Positions 24,773 through 33,557 are shown, counted from the first letter of the stretch. The stretch is 64,000 nucleotides of DNA from Mariniradius saccharolyticus AK6 (GCF_000330725.2 NZ_AMZY02000010.1:426052-490051); one strand, 5' to 3'. Notes: generated by a model not told the origin, from the sequence alone. Numbers and translations: made by a program.

Positions 24773-25525
24773 TTGAAAAAGAATCAGTCCAGGATTTCAT
24801 CCTTTGTTTGCCTGTTGATAGCACTATTTGTAGCGGCTCCGTTGGGGGTCTTCGCACAGAAATATGACTTCGGCGGGGGATTGGGAGTGGCCACTTATTC
24901 CGGGGATATTACCCGGCTGGTCAATCCCGAGCAACTGGGTTTTCAAGGCACGTTGTTTGGCAGACGAAATTTTGACAATGTATGGTCCATACGAGGGGGC
25001 ATTTCCTTTGCGCGCCTCAATGCCGCGGACAGCCTCAGGCCAATAGATCCTGCGGCAGCTTTGCGCAATGGATTCTTCAAGGGCAGTCTTGCGGAGGTAT
25101 CGGTCGTGGCAGAGTATCATTTCCTCGACTTCATGCATCCACAGGCACGGTACAGGTTTTCGCCCTATGGCTTCTTGGGCTTGGGATATTCCACATTCTC
25201 CGGAAGCGGACAAACCTTCCAAGGTGATCCCGATGCGGGGACCTACTTGGTAAGCACACCCGTGATTCCCTTTGGTATTGGCATCAAGTACAAGCTGAGC
25301 AAGCAATGGATACTCGCGACAGAGCTCGGATTCAGGGCCACGTTCACGGATAACCTGGACAAGATCGACAGCAAACAAGCCTCCATCCCAAGGTTCCCCG
25401 ACCCCAACAATCCGAATGCGCTTTATGGCTATAACTATGGAAATTACAGCGACAAGGATTGGTATTATTTTCTCGGTGTGACGCTCAGCTATTCATTTTA
25501 CTCCGTCAAGTGCTTCTCTTATTAA
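24773..25525 (+). CDS. DUF6089 outer-membrane beta-barrel protein
   Basis: About 250 residues. The signal peptide begins at a TTG (24773; LKKNQSRISSFVCLL) and ends at GVFAQ; a GTG at 24749 is the alternative start and no ATG is available. The mature part opens with YDFGGGLGVATYSGDITRL, a pattern typical of this Bacteroidetes barrel family, and contains FSPYGFLGLGYSTFSG and IPFGIGIKYKLSKQWILATE. It is conserved between nadK and uppS and probably resides in the outer membrane. Function unknown. Confidence 0.8.
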   Translation: MKKNQSRISSFVCLLIALFVAAPLGVFAQKYDFGGGLGVATYSGDITRLVNPEQLGFQGTLFGRRNFDNVWSIRGGISFARLNAADSLRPIDPAAALRNGFFKGSLAEVSVVAEYHFLDFMHPQARYRFSPYGFLGLGYSTFSGSGQTFQGDPDAGTYLVSTPVIPFGIGIKYKLSKQWILATELGFRATFTDNLDKIDSKQASIPRFPDPNNPNALYGYNYGNYSDKDWYYFLGVTLSYSFYSVKCFSY

Positions 25526-25604
25526 TTGGTTGGAAGCGTAGAATATTGAAAAAGAAATAGCATTTTTGTACCTCCAAAAAATAAGGAGTACGGGATTCTA
25601 CGCA

Positions 25605-26339
25605 ATGAAAGAATCATTAGACAAAACAAAAATCCCCCAACACATCGCGGTAATTATGGACGGCAACGGCCGATGGGCCCAGCAAAAGGGCGCCATGCGG
25701 ATATTTGGCCATAAAAACGCCGTCACCGCCGTCAGGGAATGTGTAGAAGGCTGTGCCGAATTGGGAGTAAAATTCCTGACACTTTATGCCTTTTCGACCG
25801 AAAACTGGGCAAGACCCAAGGACGAAGTCGACGCACTCATGGAACTCCTCGTGGAAACAATCGCCAAAGAGGTACCTACCATGATGAAAAACAACATCAG
25901 GCTGCTCTCCATCGGTGACGTCAATACCCTCCCCAAAAAAGCCCACAACAAGCTTAAGGAAGCCATCGAACTCACAAAAGCAAATTCCGGAATGACCGTC
26001 GTACTCGCCATCAGCTATAGCGGACGTTGGGAAATCAGGGAAGCAGTACAAAGCATTGTCGAAAAAGTCGTCAACAAGGAACTAAAAATAGAAGAAATCA
26101 CGCAGGAAGTCATTGCTGCGAATTTAAATACAAAGAACATCCCTGATCCGGAACTCTTGATCAGGACCAGTGGGGAACTGCGGATCAGCAATTTTCTCCT
26201 TTGGCAGTTGGCTTACACGGAACTCTATTTTACCGAGGTACTGTGGCCGGATTTTAGAAAAGAGCACTTGGTACAGGCCATCTCGGACTATCAAAAACGA
26301 GAAAGAAGGTTTGGCCTGACCGGGGCGCAAGTAAAATAA
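25605..26339 (+). CDS. uppS: Isoprenyl transferase (undecaprenyl diphosphate synthase)
   Basis: 244 residues from the ATG at 25605. It adds isopentenyl diphosphate units in cis to make the C55 lipid carrier for peptidoglycan and surface glycans. Seen: HIAVIMDGNGRWAQQKG (the catalytic Asp and Arg), GHKNAVTAVRECVEGCAELG, LYAFSTENWARP, and the C-terminal PELLIRTSGELRISNFLLWQ with the second Mg-binding region near LYFTEVLWPDF. All family signatures are present. Its stop is 9 bases before bamA. Confidence 0.97.
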   Translation: MKESLDKTKIPQHIAVIMDGNGRWAQQKGAMRIFGHKNAVTAVRECVEGCAELGVKFLTLYAFSTENWARPKDEVDALMELLVETIAKEVPTMMKNNIRLLSIGDVNTLPKKAHNKLKEAIELTKANSGMTVVLAISYSGRWEIREAVQSIVEKVVNKELKIEEITQEVIAANLNTKNIPDPELLIRTSGELRISNFLLWQLAYTELYFTEVLWPDFRKEHLVQAISDYQKRERRFGLTGAQVK

Positions 26340-26348
26340 TTTGATTTG

Positions 26349-29039
26349 ATGAAAAAGAGTTTACTATTCCTCTGCCTCCTGTTGGCGTTCTTTCAATCTC
26401 AGGCCCAAATCCGCCTGGGGCAAAGCCGCTACACGCCGACACGGCCAGTGGACATTTTGGAATTGAATTATTCGAAGCCCCAGAAATTCCGTATCGCAGA
26501 AATCAAGGCCGTCGGGTTGACTACACTGGACGAAGTTGCGGTCACTTCCCTGTCCGGCCTGAGGGTGGATGATGTCATTTCCGTGCCGGGAGACCAAATC
26601 TCAAGCGCACTGAAAAGACTTTGGGGACAAGGTATCATCGGCGACGTCAAGATACTGGTCACCAAGGTGGAAGGAGACGATATCTACCTCTTGCTGGAAC
26701 TGACGGAAAGACCGAGATTCAGCCGGGTCGAGTTTGCTGGAATCAACAAAACACAAGAAGGAGAACTCAAGGAAAAGATCAAAATCAGGGGCCGTGTAGT
26801 CAGGGATGATGTATTGGCCAGTTCCCAGCGCAGTATTTTGCAGTATTACAGAGACAAAGGTTACCTGAACACAGAAGTAAAAGTGGTCCAGGAACGGGAT
26901 ACAACCCTGCCCAATTCCGTAAAACTCCGCTTCCAAATCGATCCCAAGACCAAGGTCAAGATCAACCGCGTGAAGATTTACGGTGCGGAGGAAATCAGCG
27001 AAGCACAGGCAAAATCCAAACTCAAGAAAACCAAGGAGCACCCAAGGATGCACTTGGTGAGGGATTGGCTGTCAAGGGTATCCGACGCTACTACCGAATC
27101 CACCAAGGCCGCAATCACCCAAAGAAATCCTGTAAGCCAAGATCAGGTAAAGGATTATATCAACAAAACTGTCAAACTGAATTTTCTCAGTTCCTCCAAA
27201 TTCGTAACCAAGGACTACCGGACTGACAAAGAAAAACTGATTGCCTTCTACAATTCCAAAGGATACCGCGACGCGGAAATCATGGTGGATTCCGTATACA
27301 AGTTTTCCGACAATACAGTCAATGTGGACCTGTCGCTAGAAGAAGGCAAGAAATACTTCTATAGAAACATCACTTTTGTCGGCAACTACCTGCATCCGGA
27401 TGCAGTACTCCAATCCAGACTTGGTATCCAAAAAGGTGACGTATACAACAAGGAAAAACTCGACAAGCGTCTCAATTACGACCCCCAAAAGGAGGATGAC
27501 GTGAGTTCATTATATCAAAACGACGGATACCTATTCTTCCAAATTGACCCCGTAGAAATAAAAGTCGTAGAGGACTCGATCGATATCGAGCTACGCATCA
27601 TGGAAGGCCCACAAGTAACGGTCAACTCGGTCAACATCCAAGGCAACGAACGTACCTCCGACCACGTGGTCATGCGGGAAATCCGTATCCTTCCAGGCCA
27701 AAAGTTCAACCGTAGCCTATTGGTCAGAACGATCCGGGAACTCTCCCAATTGGGTTATTTTGACCCTGAAAAAATCGAACCTGATCTCAAGCCAAACTTC
27801 GAAACCGCTACAGTAGACATCACTTTCAAACTCGAAGAGCGTCCCAATGACCAAATCGAGCTTTCCGGTGGTTGGGGTGGATTCTTCGGCTTCGTCGGTA
27901 CGGTGGGCTTGGTGTTCAACAACTTCTCGCTCAAGAATATCACTAACTTCGAAAAATGGAAACCACTGCCGGTTGGCGATGGACAACGACTATCGCTCCG
28001 GGTACAAGCAAACGGCCGTTCTTTCCAAAACTACAGCTTCTCGCTGACCGAACCTTGGTTTGGCGGGAAAAAGCCAAATGCCCTCAGCCTCAGCTTCAAC
28101 CACTCCGTACAAAGACAGCTCAATTTCCAAAACCGCGCCAATCCAACACAGGAACTTGGGTTCTTCAAAATTACCGGTGCCACCATCGGGTTTGCGAAAA
28201 GGGTGACATGGCCTGACGATTACTTCTCATTCAGTTCTGCACTCCAATATCAATTATATGATTTCTTTGAATTTGGAAGGAATTTTGGCCTAAGCTTCCC
28301 AACCGGAAGGCTGAACAGCATCGTACTGAATACAACTGTAGCTAGAAATAACATTGACAACCCGATCTTCCCAAGGATGGGTTCCAATATTTCTTTGGTA
28401 GCTTCGCTTACACCACCTTATGCTTCCCTGAATCCAAATCTCAATTCAGAATCGACTGACCAGGAAAAATTCAGGTGGTTGGAATACCACAAGTGGATGT
28501 TTGACGCGACCTTCTACACACCACTGTTTGGTTCCAAGAAATTCGTTGTTGCCACAAGGGCACATATGGGCTTCCTAGGCTCCTATGGTAATAAAATCGG
28601 CATTATTCCGTTGGAAAGATTCGTGATGGGTGGTGATGGCATGACTTTCAACAACTTCGCCCTTGGTCAGGAAATCATCGGCTTGAGGGGTTATGAAAAC
28701 CAGATTATCACGCCGGGACGATTGACAAGGGGAACCGGAGAACCATATGGCGGTATCGTGTATAACAAATACGTCATGGAGCTCCGATTCTTGGTTTCCC
28801 CCAATCCATCGGCAACAATCTTCCTCTTGGGATTTGCTGAGGCAGGTAACAACTGGGGCTCCTATGCGGAATTCAACCCTTACAATTTGAAGAAATCCGC
28901 AGGCTTCGGTGCCAGGATTTTCATGCCTGCCTTCGGTCTCTTGGGTCTTGATTGGGGTTATGGTTTCGATGCGGCGCCAGGCACGTTCCAGCGAAGTGGA
29001 CCTCAATTCCACTTCACGATTGGGCAACAATTCAGATAA
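26349..29039 (+). CDS. bamA: Outer membrane protein assembly factor BamA
   Basis: 896 residues from the ATG at 26349 (signal MKKSLLFLCLLLAFFQSQAQ). Five POTRA domains occupy about residues 40-490 (for example ISSALKRLWGQGIIGDVKI and RPRFSRVEFAGINKTQEGEL); the 16-strand Omp85 barrel follows, with the conserved lid-loop region FVMGGDGMTFNNFALGQEII and a C-terminal strand ending in GQQFR. It is the core of the machine that inserts barrel proteins, many of which are encoded nearby. The next gene starts at its stop codon. Confidence 0.96.
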   Translation: MKKSLLFLCLLLAFFQSQAQIRLGQSRYTPTRPVDILELNYSKPQKFRIAEIKAVGLTTLDEVAVTSLSGLRVDDVISVPGDQISSALKRLWGQGIIGDVKILVTKVEGDDIYLLLELTERPRFSRVEFAGINKTQEGELKEKIKIRGRVVRDDVLASSQRSILQYYRDKGYLNTEVKVVQERDTTLPNSVKLRFQIDPKTKVKINRVKIYGAEEISEAQAKSKLKKTKEHPRMHLVRDWLSRVSDATTESTKAAITQRNPVSQDQVKDYINKTVKLNFLSSSKFVTKDYRTDKEKLIAFYNSKGYRDAEIMVDSVYKFSDNTVNVDLSLEEGKKYFYRNITFVGNYLHPDAVLQSRLGIQKGDVYNKEKLDKRLNYDPQKEDDVSSLYQNDGYLFFQIDPVEIKVVEDSIDIELRIMEGPQVTVNSVNIQGNERTSDHVVMREIRILPGQKFNRSLLVRTIRELSQLGYFDPEKIEPDLKPNFETATVDITFKLEERPNDQIELSGGWGGFFGFVGTVGLVFNNFSLKNITNFEKWKPLPVGDGQRLSLRVQANGRSFQNYSFSLTEPWFGGKKPNALSLSFNHSVQRQLNFQNRANPTQELGFFKITGATIGFAKRVTWPDDYFSFSSALQYQLYDFFEFGRNFGLSFPTGRLNSIVLNTTVARNNIDNPIFPRMGSNISLVASLTPPYASLNPNLNSESTDQEKFRWLEYHKWMFDATFYTPLFGSKKFVVATRAHMGFLGSYGNKIGIIPLERFVMGGDGMTFNNFALGQEIIGLRGYENQIITPGRLTRGTGEPYGGIVYNKYVMELRFLVSPNPSATIFLLGFAEAGNNWGSYAEFNPYNLKKSAGFGARIFMPAFGLLGLDWGYGFDAAPGTFQRSGPQFHFTIGQQFR

Positions 29040-29575
29040 TGATGGAAAGACGGATTATATTGTTAATTTTGTCGCTGATTTTGGGTTTGGGCATTTGGAC
29101 GCAACCGGCTCAGGCCCAAAAGTTTGGATACATTGACTCTGAATTTATCCTGAACAAACATCCTGACTACAAGCTCGTACAAGATGAATTAACAAATCTT
29201 AGCAATGAGTGGAAGAAAGAGGCACAGGATTTGGAACAGGCTATCAAGGAAATGTATGCCAATCTCAAAGCGGAAGAAGTCCTGTTGACTGAGGAAATGT
29301 ACCAAGAGCGCATGACAGCCATCAAGGAAAAGGAAAAGGCAGCAATCGCTTACAATAACCGGGTATTTGGCCTCAACGGCCAATACTACCAAAAGCAGAA
29401 AGAATTGCTCCAACCCCTGCAGTCCAAGATTTACGACGCCATCGACCGGGTCTGCAAGCGCAACAACCTTGTGGTGTTGTTTGACAAAGCGGCTGGACCT
29501 TTGATGATTTATACAGATCCAAGGCATGACTACTCGGAGTTTGTCTTGGAAGAATTAGGAATAGAAAACAAATAA
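29039..29575 (+). CDS. OmpH/Skp-family periplasmic chaperone (first copy)
   Basis: About 178 residues. Two adjacent ATGs (29039 and 29042) overlap or abut the bamA stop; a signal peptide follows and ends at AQAQ. The mature form starts KFGYIDSEFILNKHPDYK, the OmpH signature, then has a long charged coiled-coil region (NEWKKEAQDLEQAIKEMYAN) and a C-terminal beta segment. Skp-like trimers hold unfolded outer-membrane proteins in a helical cage for delivery to BamA. Directly coupled to bamA. Confidence 0.92.
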   Translation: MMERRIILLILSLILGLGIWTQPAQAQKFGYIDSEFILNKHPDYKLVQDELTNLSNEWKKEAQDLEQAIKEMYANLKAEEVLLTEEMYQERMTAIKEKEKAAIAYNNRVFGLNGQYYQKQKELLQPLQSKIYDAIDRVCKRNNLVVLFDKAAGPLMIYTDPRHDYSEFVLEELGIENK

Positions 29576-29588
29576 CAAATACACACAA

Positions 29589-30146
29589 ATGATGAAAATT
29601 AAAGTTGTCCTTTCCGCAATCGCATTGATGTGCGTAGGATTCGTAGCCCAAGCCCAAGAATTGAAAATTGGCTATACCAACGTGGAATTACTGATGGACT
29701 TGATGCCGGAGATGGAGCAGATCGCAGCCGATATCCAGGATTACCAAGCACAGCTTCAGACCAATATCCAAACCAAAGCAACGGACTTCCAAAAGAAAGT
29801 GCAGGCTTACCAACAAGCAGCACAGACCATGACGGAAGACGCCAGAATGGCCAAAGAACAGGAATTGCAGAAACTCCAGCAGGACATCCAGAAGTTTGAG
29901 CAGGATGCACAGACCTCCTATCAGAGGAAACTGCAAGAACTCTTGGCCCCTGTACAACAGAAAGTATTCAACGCGATCAATGCAGTAGCTGCCGAGCACA
30001 ACTACACGCACATCTTTGCGGAATCTGCCGGCAATTCTCCCATCCTGCTTTACACCAAGGAAGAAGACAAGTTTACCGAATTGGTCGTGGCCAAATTGGG
30101 TATCAAACTCCCTACTCCGCCAGCCGCTCCATCAGGAGGAAACTGA
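29589..30146 (+). CDS. OmpH/Skp-family periplasmic chaperone (second copy)
   Basis: 185 residues: signal MMKIKVVLSAIALMCVGFVAQ, then KIGYTNVELLMDLMPEMEQI and a Gln-rich coiled coil (KKVQAYQQAAQTMTEDAR onward), with a C-terminal PTPPAAPSGGN tail. It is a diverged paralogue of the gene 13 bases upstream; such bamA-ompH-ompH arrays are usual in Bacteroidetes. It closes the cluster and is followed by a terminator. Confidence 0.92.
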   Translation: MMKIKVVLSAIALMCVGFVAQAQELKIGYTNVELLMDLMPEMEQIAADIQDYQAQLQTNIQTKATDFQKKVQAYQQAAQTMTEDARMAKEQELQKLQQDIQKFEQDAQTSYQRKLQELLAPVQQKVFNAINAVAAEHNYTHIFAESAGNSPILLYTKEEDKFTELVVAKLGIKLPTPPAAPSGGN

Positions 30147-30199
30147 TAAGCGCTTGATGTGCACAATACTGGTGCTGTCGTGATAACATTTGAAATTCC

Positions 30200-30233
30200 A
30201 AAAAGCCCGTCAAGAAATTTGATGGGCTTTTTT
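30200..30233 (+). terminator. Terminator of the bamA-ompH cluster
   Basis: AAAAGCCCGTCAA pairs with TTTGATGGGCTTTT (one G-T wobble) around a 4-base loop, followed by T residues. It lies about 55 bases after the second ompH. Confidence 0.87.
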
Positions 30234-30358
30234 GTGAGCTTCTTTATTGTCCTGTGTGCCCAGACGCAGGACTTTTTCTTTCTCCGGAATAAATATACCT
30301 ACAAACATCTCCAAGCCCTCTTTTCTGGTTTTTAAATGGTTTCCTATTAATTTTGATC

Positions 30359-30523
30359 ATGTCGAAAATTGAGCATTCCTATTTTCTTGAAAACTGCAAC
30401 AATCCCTTCCAAGGATCGGATCGGGAAAAAATCTGGGAGCAAATAAAGAAAAACGGCAGGGAAATTTCGAAAACCGATCTATTCAAAAGATTGGAAGAAA
30501 TAAAGAGAAATGCCAAAAAGTAG
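30359..30523 (+). CDS. 54-residue charged protein of unknown function
   Basis: ATG at 30359 to TAG at 30523. The product starts MSKIEHSYFLENCNNPFQGS and is rich in Lys/Glu with helical segments (DREKIWEQIKKNGREISK, then FKRLEEIKRNAKK). No family recognised. A TAATTTTG sequence matching TAnnTTTG lies only 4 bases before the ATG, which would imply a leaderless message if used. Coding potential is supported by the codon pattern and composition, but the call is tentative. Confidence 0.5.
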   Translation: MSKIEHSYFLENCNNPFQGSDREKIWEQIKKNGREISKTDLFKRLEEIKRNAKK

Positions 30524-30668
30524 GTTGATACCCTGAAAGTACTCCCCAAGTGCAGGATTTGATCCTAGACACAGTCCGCCGCCTCCAATCCCAGCGCACA
30601 AATTTCAAGTGAGCTGGAACCGAACCATTCGGTTTGCTTGTTCAGGTCCCCCAGACAGCTCGATTCCC

Positions 30669-30977
30669 ATGCCCAAGAAAAAATTCAAGGAAATCATCCA
30701 ACAATCCGAAGCGGCCATTTTGGTGGATTTCTATGCGGACTGGTGCGGGCCTTGCCAAACAATGAATCCGGTCCTAGAAGCCGTCATCGGGGAATTGGAT
30801 GGGAAAATCCAACTCCACAAGCTCAACGTCGACAAGCATCCCCAATTGGCACAGCAGTTTGGCGTGCGGTCCATTCCCCATTACATCCTGTTCAAAAAAG
30901 GCAAAATCCTCTGGAGAAAAGGCGGCATCATGACCAAGCGGGACCTGCTGCAGGGATTGAAAGGATTCATTGGATAG
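30669..30977 (+). CDS. Thioredoxin-fold protein
   Basis: 102 residues from the ATG at 30669, the size of a classic thioredoxin. The active site WCGPC is at residues 25-29 in VDFYADWCGPCQTMNPVLE, and the cis-Pro region reads VRSIPHYILFKKG. No signal peptide, so it should act in the cytoplasm as a dithiol-disulfide reductase. An upstream in-frame start at 30609 adds an unrelated 20 residues. It stands alone. Confidence 0.92.
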   Translation: MPKKKFKEIIQQSEAAILVDFYADWCGPCQTMNPVLEAVIGELDGKIQLHKLNVDKHPQLAQQFGVRSIPHYILFKKGKILWRKGGIMTKRDLLQGLKGFIG

Positions 30978-31127
30978 CCAAGATGGTCCTTTGGAGTTCT
31001 GGAAATGGCATAGTACGCGATGCTATTTTTGATTGGCTAAGGCCAGAACCATCTATCGCTATCCCTCAGGAATACGCTAAAGCACCATTCCTATGAAGCG
31101 CTGATCCAGTCGATAATCCAAAAATTG

Positions 31128-31170
31128 CCTCCTGCTTTAGCTGGGAATTACCTCCTGCTTTAGCTGGAGG
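31128..31170. repeat. Two copies of a 17-base repeat with inverted ends
   Basis: CCTCCTGCTTTAGCTGG occurs at 31128-31144 and 31151-31167; the second copy is bounded by CCTCC and GGAGG, and CTTTAGCC follows at about 31200. The rest of 30978-31406 shows no gene. This looks like an interspersed noncoding repeat family. Confidence 0.55.
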
Positions 31171-31406
31171 GCTATATAGAACATGATGCAAGCTCTGGGC
31201 TTTAGCCTAAAAAAGAAGTATGAAAATCGCCCAATGAAGTCACGTGTTGCCAAAAAATAATCCTACCCAAAGTAATAGGCAATTCATCTGGATACTCTTG
31301 AACCAACGCACCATTAAACCCTGTCTGGTTGGACAATTACTCCAAGAGCCTTCTCCAATCTTGACCCACTGGTTGAATCAGCTCTTGACAAAGATTACAG
31401 AATTGA

Positions 31407-31739
31407 TCACTCATTGAAATGATCTAAAGGACTGAGATAAACTACATTCCCTCGTGAATCAAAAATGATCTGACATTGAAGGGACCATCCAGAGGGGACC
31501 TCATAGTCAAAATAAAGCTCTCCGCCCTCTACTCTTTTTTCTAAAGGCTGCCCCATTATTTCGATCACTCTAGTCGTGTCCATTCCAAGTTTTACCAATC
31601 TTATTTTCTCGATATTCTCCCATGCTTTGCGATCTTCTTTATCAGGTGCGACTATATAAAGATAACAACATGCACCTATTAAAATTGATGCCGCCAAAGC
31701 TGCCTTAAATATTCTGTTCGATCTCAATAGCGTTCCCAT
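31407..31739 (-). CDS. Small BamE/SmpA-like lipoprotein or membrane protein; possible immunity-type gene (cassette C)
   Basis: From the ATG at 31739 the product is 110 residues: a basic start (MGTLLRSNRIFK), a hydrophobic segment ending in ILIGAC that could be a lipobox, then a soluble part whose KIRLVKLGMDTTRVIEIMGQP recalls SmpA/BamE-like domains (two helices with a GM..xxV..xxG.P pattern). The frame stays open upstream to 31805, and ATGs at 31793 and 31790 overlap the stop of the upstream repeated coding tail, so the longer form is possible. The position right after a truncated repeat tail suggests an immunity-like role; this is inferred. Confidence 0.5.
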   Translation of the reverse strand: MGTLLRSNRIFKAALAASILIGACCYLYIVAPDKEDRKAWENIEKIRLVKLGMDTTRVIEIMGQPLEKRVEGGELYFDYEVPSGWSLQCQIIFDSRGNVVYLSPLDHFNE

Positions 31740-31789
31740 CTCGGTGTATAACAAAATTTCCACAACGGCTGGTTGAATCCAGTTAATCA

Positions 31790-31860
31790 TCATTGATTCA
31801 AACACCCTTCTAGGTATATTTTAGACCATTGGTCGTGGCTGGGTGTATCAGGATGGCCAT
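31790..31860 (-). pseudogene. Start-less coding tail of repeat cassette C
   Basis: On the minus strand the frame reads DTPSH, then DQWSKIYLEGCLNQ and a stop that overlaps the next ATG (ATGA type). The DTPSH part is shared with cassettes A and B; the tail differs. No start codon of its own is evident, so it is a fragment. Confidence 0.4.
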
Positions 31861-31990
31861 CGTGGATGCAACTACACCCTTTTATCAACCCAATTTGTAA
31901 TTGGAAATCAAGACCAAACACCACTGCGGAATATAGTTTGAGATGAGGTGAATTACAAATTCATAGGGATCGAAAAGCGTAGTTACAAAC
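31831..31990. repeat. 160-bp direct repeat, copy in cassette C
   Basis: Aligns without gaps to 33285-33444 with about eight mismatches (roughly 95% identity). It contains small palindromes (GTAGTTACAAAC type, AATTACAAATT). The DNA that follows to about 32050 shares GCGCCTTC...CCATTCTACGCCC with cassette B. No gene of its own in 31806-32187. Confidence 0.85.
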
Positions 31991-32187
31991 GCTTGCGCCT
32001 TCTCCATTCTACGCCCAGGTGGGGGATACGCCTTGCGCCTACGCCACACTTCGCCCAGGCGGAGATGGAAAGAAAAAACGGCCAAGTGGAAAAAAGAAAA
32101 CACTATATTGGAACTCAAACTGATTTTTACAGAAGGTAGAAAAAGACTCCGAACACATAGCATAAGAACCAAAATATATTGGGTAGA

Positions 32188-32556
32188 CTAATTCACAAGA
32201 AAAGCGTTAAAGTACTTCACCTTATGATTAAGGTGGAAGGATATTGCTGTCGCTACACTACCCAAAACGATTAAGAAAACCGGAATTAATTTATAAGAAT
32301 TAATTCCGGTGCCATGATCCCAAAGCATTACCACTCCAGCCGTTCCGAAAACTATGGCCACTGGATGAACAAAGCCATAAATAATTGGACGTTCCGCCCT
32401 TATCTTGTTAAGGTGATAGCGGGAACTTTTTTTACAACTGGGACAAAGCAGGTTGATGGATTTCCCTACTCTTTTACTGAGCTCTAACCTGTTTGTCTCT
32501 TTTGCCTTAATCTTGATCGTACATCCGCAAAACTTGCAATCCGTTACTACTTTCAA
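32188..32556 (-). CDS. Zinc-ribbon membrane protein; possible immunity-type gene (cassette B)
   Basis: 122 residues starting at a TTG that overlaps the upstream coding tail's TGA. The N-terminal part has CKFCGC and CPSCKK, a four-Cys zinc ribbon. Two membrane segments follow (IIYGFVHPVAIVFGTAGVVM and YKLIPVFLIVLGSVATAISF). No family is recognised. Membrane immunity proteins of this size often follow toxin tips, and the coupling to the upstream fragment fits that, but nothing proves it. Confidence 0.5.
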   Translation of the reverse strand: MKVVTDCKFCGCTIKIKAKETNRLELSKRVGKSINLLCPSCKKSSRYHLNKIRAERPIIYGFVHPVAIVFGTAGVVMLWDHGTGINSYKLIPVFLIVLGSVATAISFHLNHKVKYFNAFLVN

Positions 32557-32696
32557 TCCTTAATACCTTTAAATAGTCTGTTATATTCTTTACTGGCATC
32601 ACTCGGTGTCCACCCGCTTCCCCTGTTTGCCCCCCCTGAGTGTAGTATATACCTTCGGTGGTGGCTGGGTGTATCCCCAGGTGGGGCTGATATGTT
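32553..32696 (-). pseudogene. Start-less coding tail of repeat cassette B
   Basis: After an in-frame stop the minus strand reads NISAPPG, then DTPSHHRRYILHSGGAN, then RGSGWTPSDASKEYNRLF and a TGA. DTPSHHRRY.xHSGGAN is shared with cassette A; the last part is unique. It has no start codon and overlaps the following gene by 2-4 bases. Confidence 0.45.
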
Positions 32697-32815
32697 TCAC
32701 CCATAATTAAAACTAACGTCAAAAAATCGAATTTCAAATTCGTGATGATAAAAAGGTGTAGTTACAAACTACACCTAGCGCCTTCGCCATTCTACGCCCA
32801 GGTGGGGAACTCTTT
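32624..32815. repeat. Mosaic repeat of cassette B
   Basis: The left part (about 32624-32680) matches 33255-33308 including the GTGGTGGCTGGGTGTATCC stretch; the right part (about 32750-32815) matches the end of the cassette C repeat (GTAGTTACAAAC, then GCGCCTTC.CCATTCTACGCCC). The middle is unrelated, so the unit is a recombinant or decayed version of the others. Confidence 0.6.
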
Positions 32816-32816
32816 A

Positions 32817-33119
32817 TCAGCTAAGTATTGATATAGATGTATTTATTACTAGATATATACAATGGAAGAAAACTATGGAAATTAAAAGAAAATCAACAAT
32901 TCTTTTTTTTACTTCTTTTCGAAAACTGTAGGCTGTCAAAAAAGCTGCAAATATCAATACGAAAAATACAGGTATGCCCAAGCCCGTATTGTAAATTGCT
33001 TCCGCTTTCCTATGGCAATCTATCGATAATAGATTGGCATCAAAGTAGAAACGTTGGTGCATCAAATAGATTATAAATATCAATGCACTACCAATAGTAG
33101 GGAATTCCATTTTTTTCAT
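32817..33119 (-). CDS. Small three-pass membrane protein; possible immunity-type gene (cassette A)
   Basis: 100 residues with three hydrophobic segments (IGSALIFIIYLMHQRFYF, IPVFFVLIFAAFLTAYSF, IVDFLLISIVFFHCIYLVI) and an A/T-rich sequence unlike the neighbouring housekeeping genes. No family recognised. Its ATG lies 4 bases after the stop of the cassette A coding tail, the spacing expected of a toxin-immunity pair. Confidence 0.5.
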   Translation of the reverse strand: MKKMEFPTIGSALIFIIYLMHQRFYFDANLLSIDCHRKAEAIYNTGLGIPVFFVLIFAAFLTAYSFRKEVKKRIVDFLLISIVFFHCIYLVINTSISILS

Positions 33120-33123
33120 AATT

Positions 33124-33320
33124 CTAATATTTCATCCACTTATCCATGTTTCGGTAACCTGTTTTTATTGCTTTCTGGTCTCCCTTAGAATCTCCACCCG
33201 TTGTCCATTCATTCAAATTAGAGCCTATTAAAACCTGTGTAAGGGTAAAGCCGTTAGCCCCCCCTGAGTGAAATAAGTACCTTCGGTGGTGGCTGGGTGT
33301 ATCCCGATGGCTATCTTGGA
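33124..33320 (-). pseudogene. Coding tail of repeat cassette A (toxin-tip-like fragment)
   Basis: The minus strand reads DTPSHHRRYLFHSGGAN, then GFTLTQVLIGSNLNEWTTGG and a charged end DKWMKY before a TAG. The first part is shared with cassettes B and C, the last 45 residues are unique. A frame open to 33378 exists but its start lies in the noncoding-looking repeat. It resembles an orphan C-terminal tip of a polymorphic toxin; no catalytic motif is visible. Confidence 0.45.
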
Positions 33321-33444
33321 TGCAACTACACCCTTTTATCAACCCAATTTGTAATTGGAAATCAAGACCAAACACCACAGCGGAATATAGTTTGAGATCA
33401 GGTGAATTACAAATTCATAGGGATAGAAAAGCGTAGTTACAAAC
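33285..33444. repeat. 160-bp direct repeat, copy in cassette A
   Basis: Matches 31831-31990 at an offset of 1454 bases with about eight substitutions and no gaps. It ends at the palindrome GTAGTTACAAACTAC. Confidence 0.85.
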
Positions 33445-33504
33445 TACGCTTAGTCCCGACAAATCCCTCAGTTACAAAAGCCCAGCCAATTCTCCCTTAT
33501 TCCT

Positions 33505-33557
33505 AGGACACTCTCCCGACAGTGTCCTGACCCTGTCCTGACAGTGTCCCGACCTCC
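33505..33557. repeat. Cluster of GTGTC/GACAC repeats
   Basis: GGACACT, CGACAGTGTCCTGA, CCTGTCCTGACAGTGTCCCGA follow one another, mixing direct and inverted copies. The remaining bases of 33445-33650 hold no recognisable gene. Confidence 0.5.
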
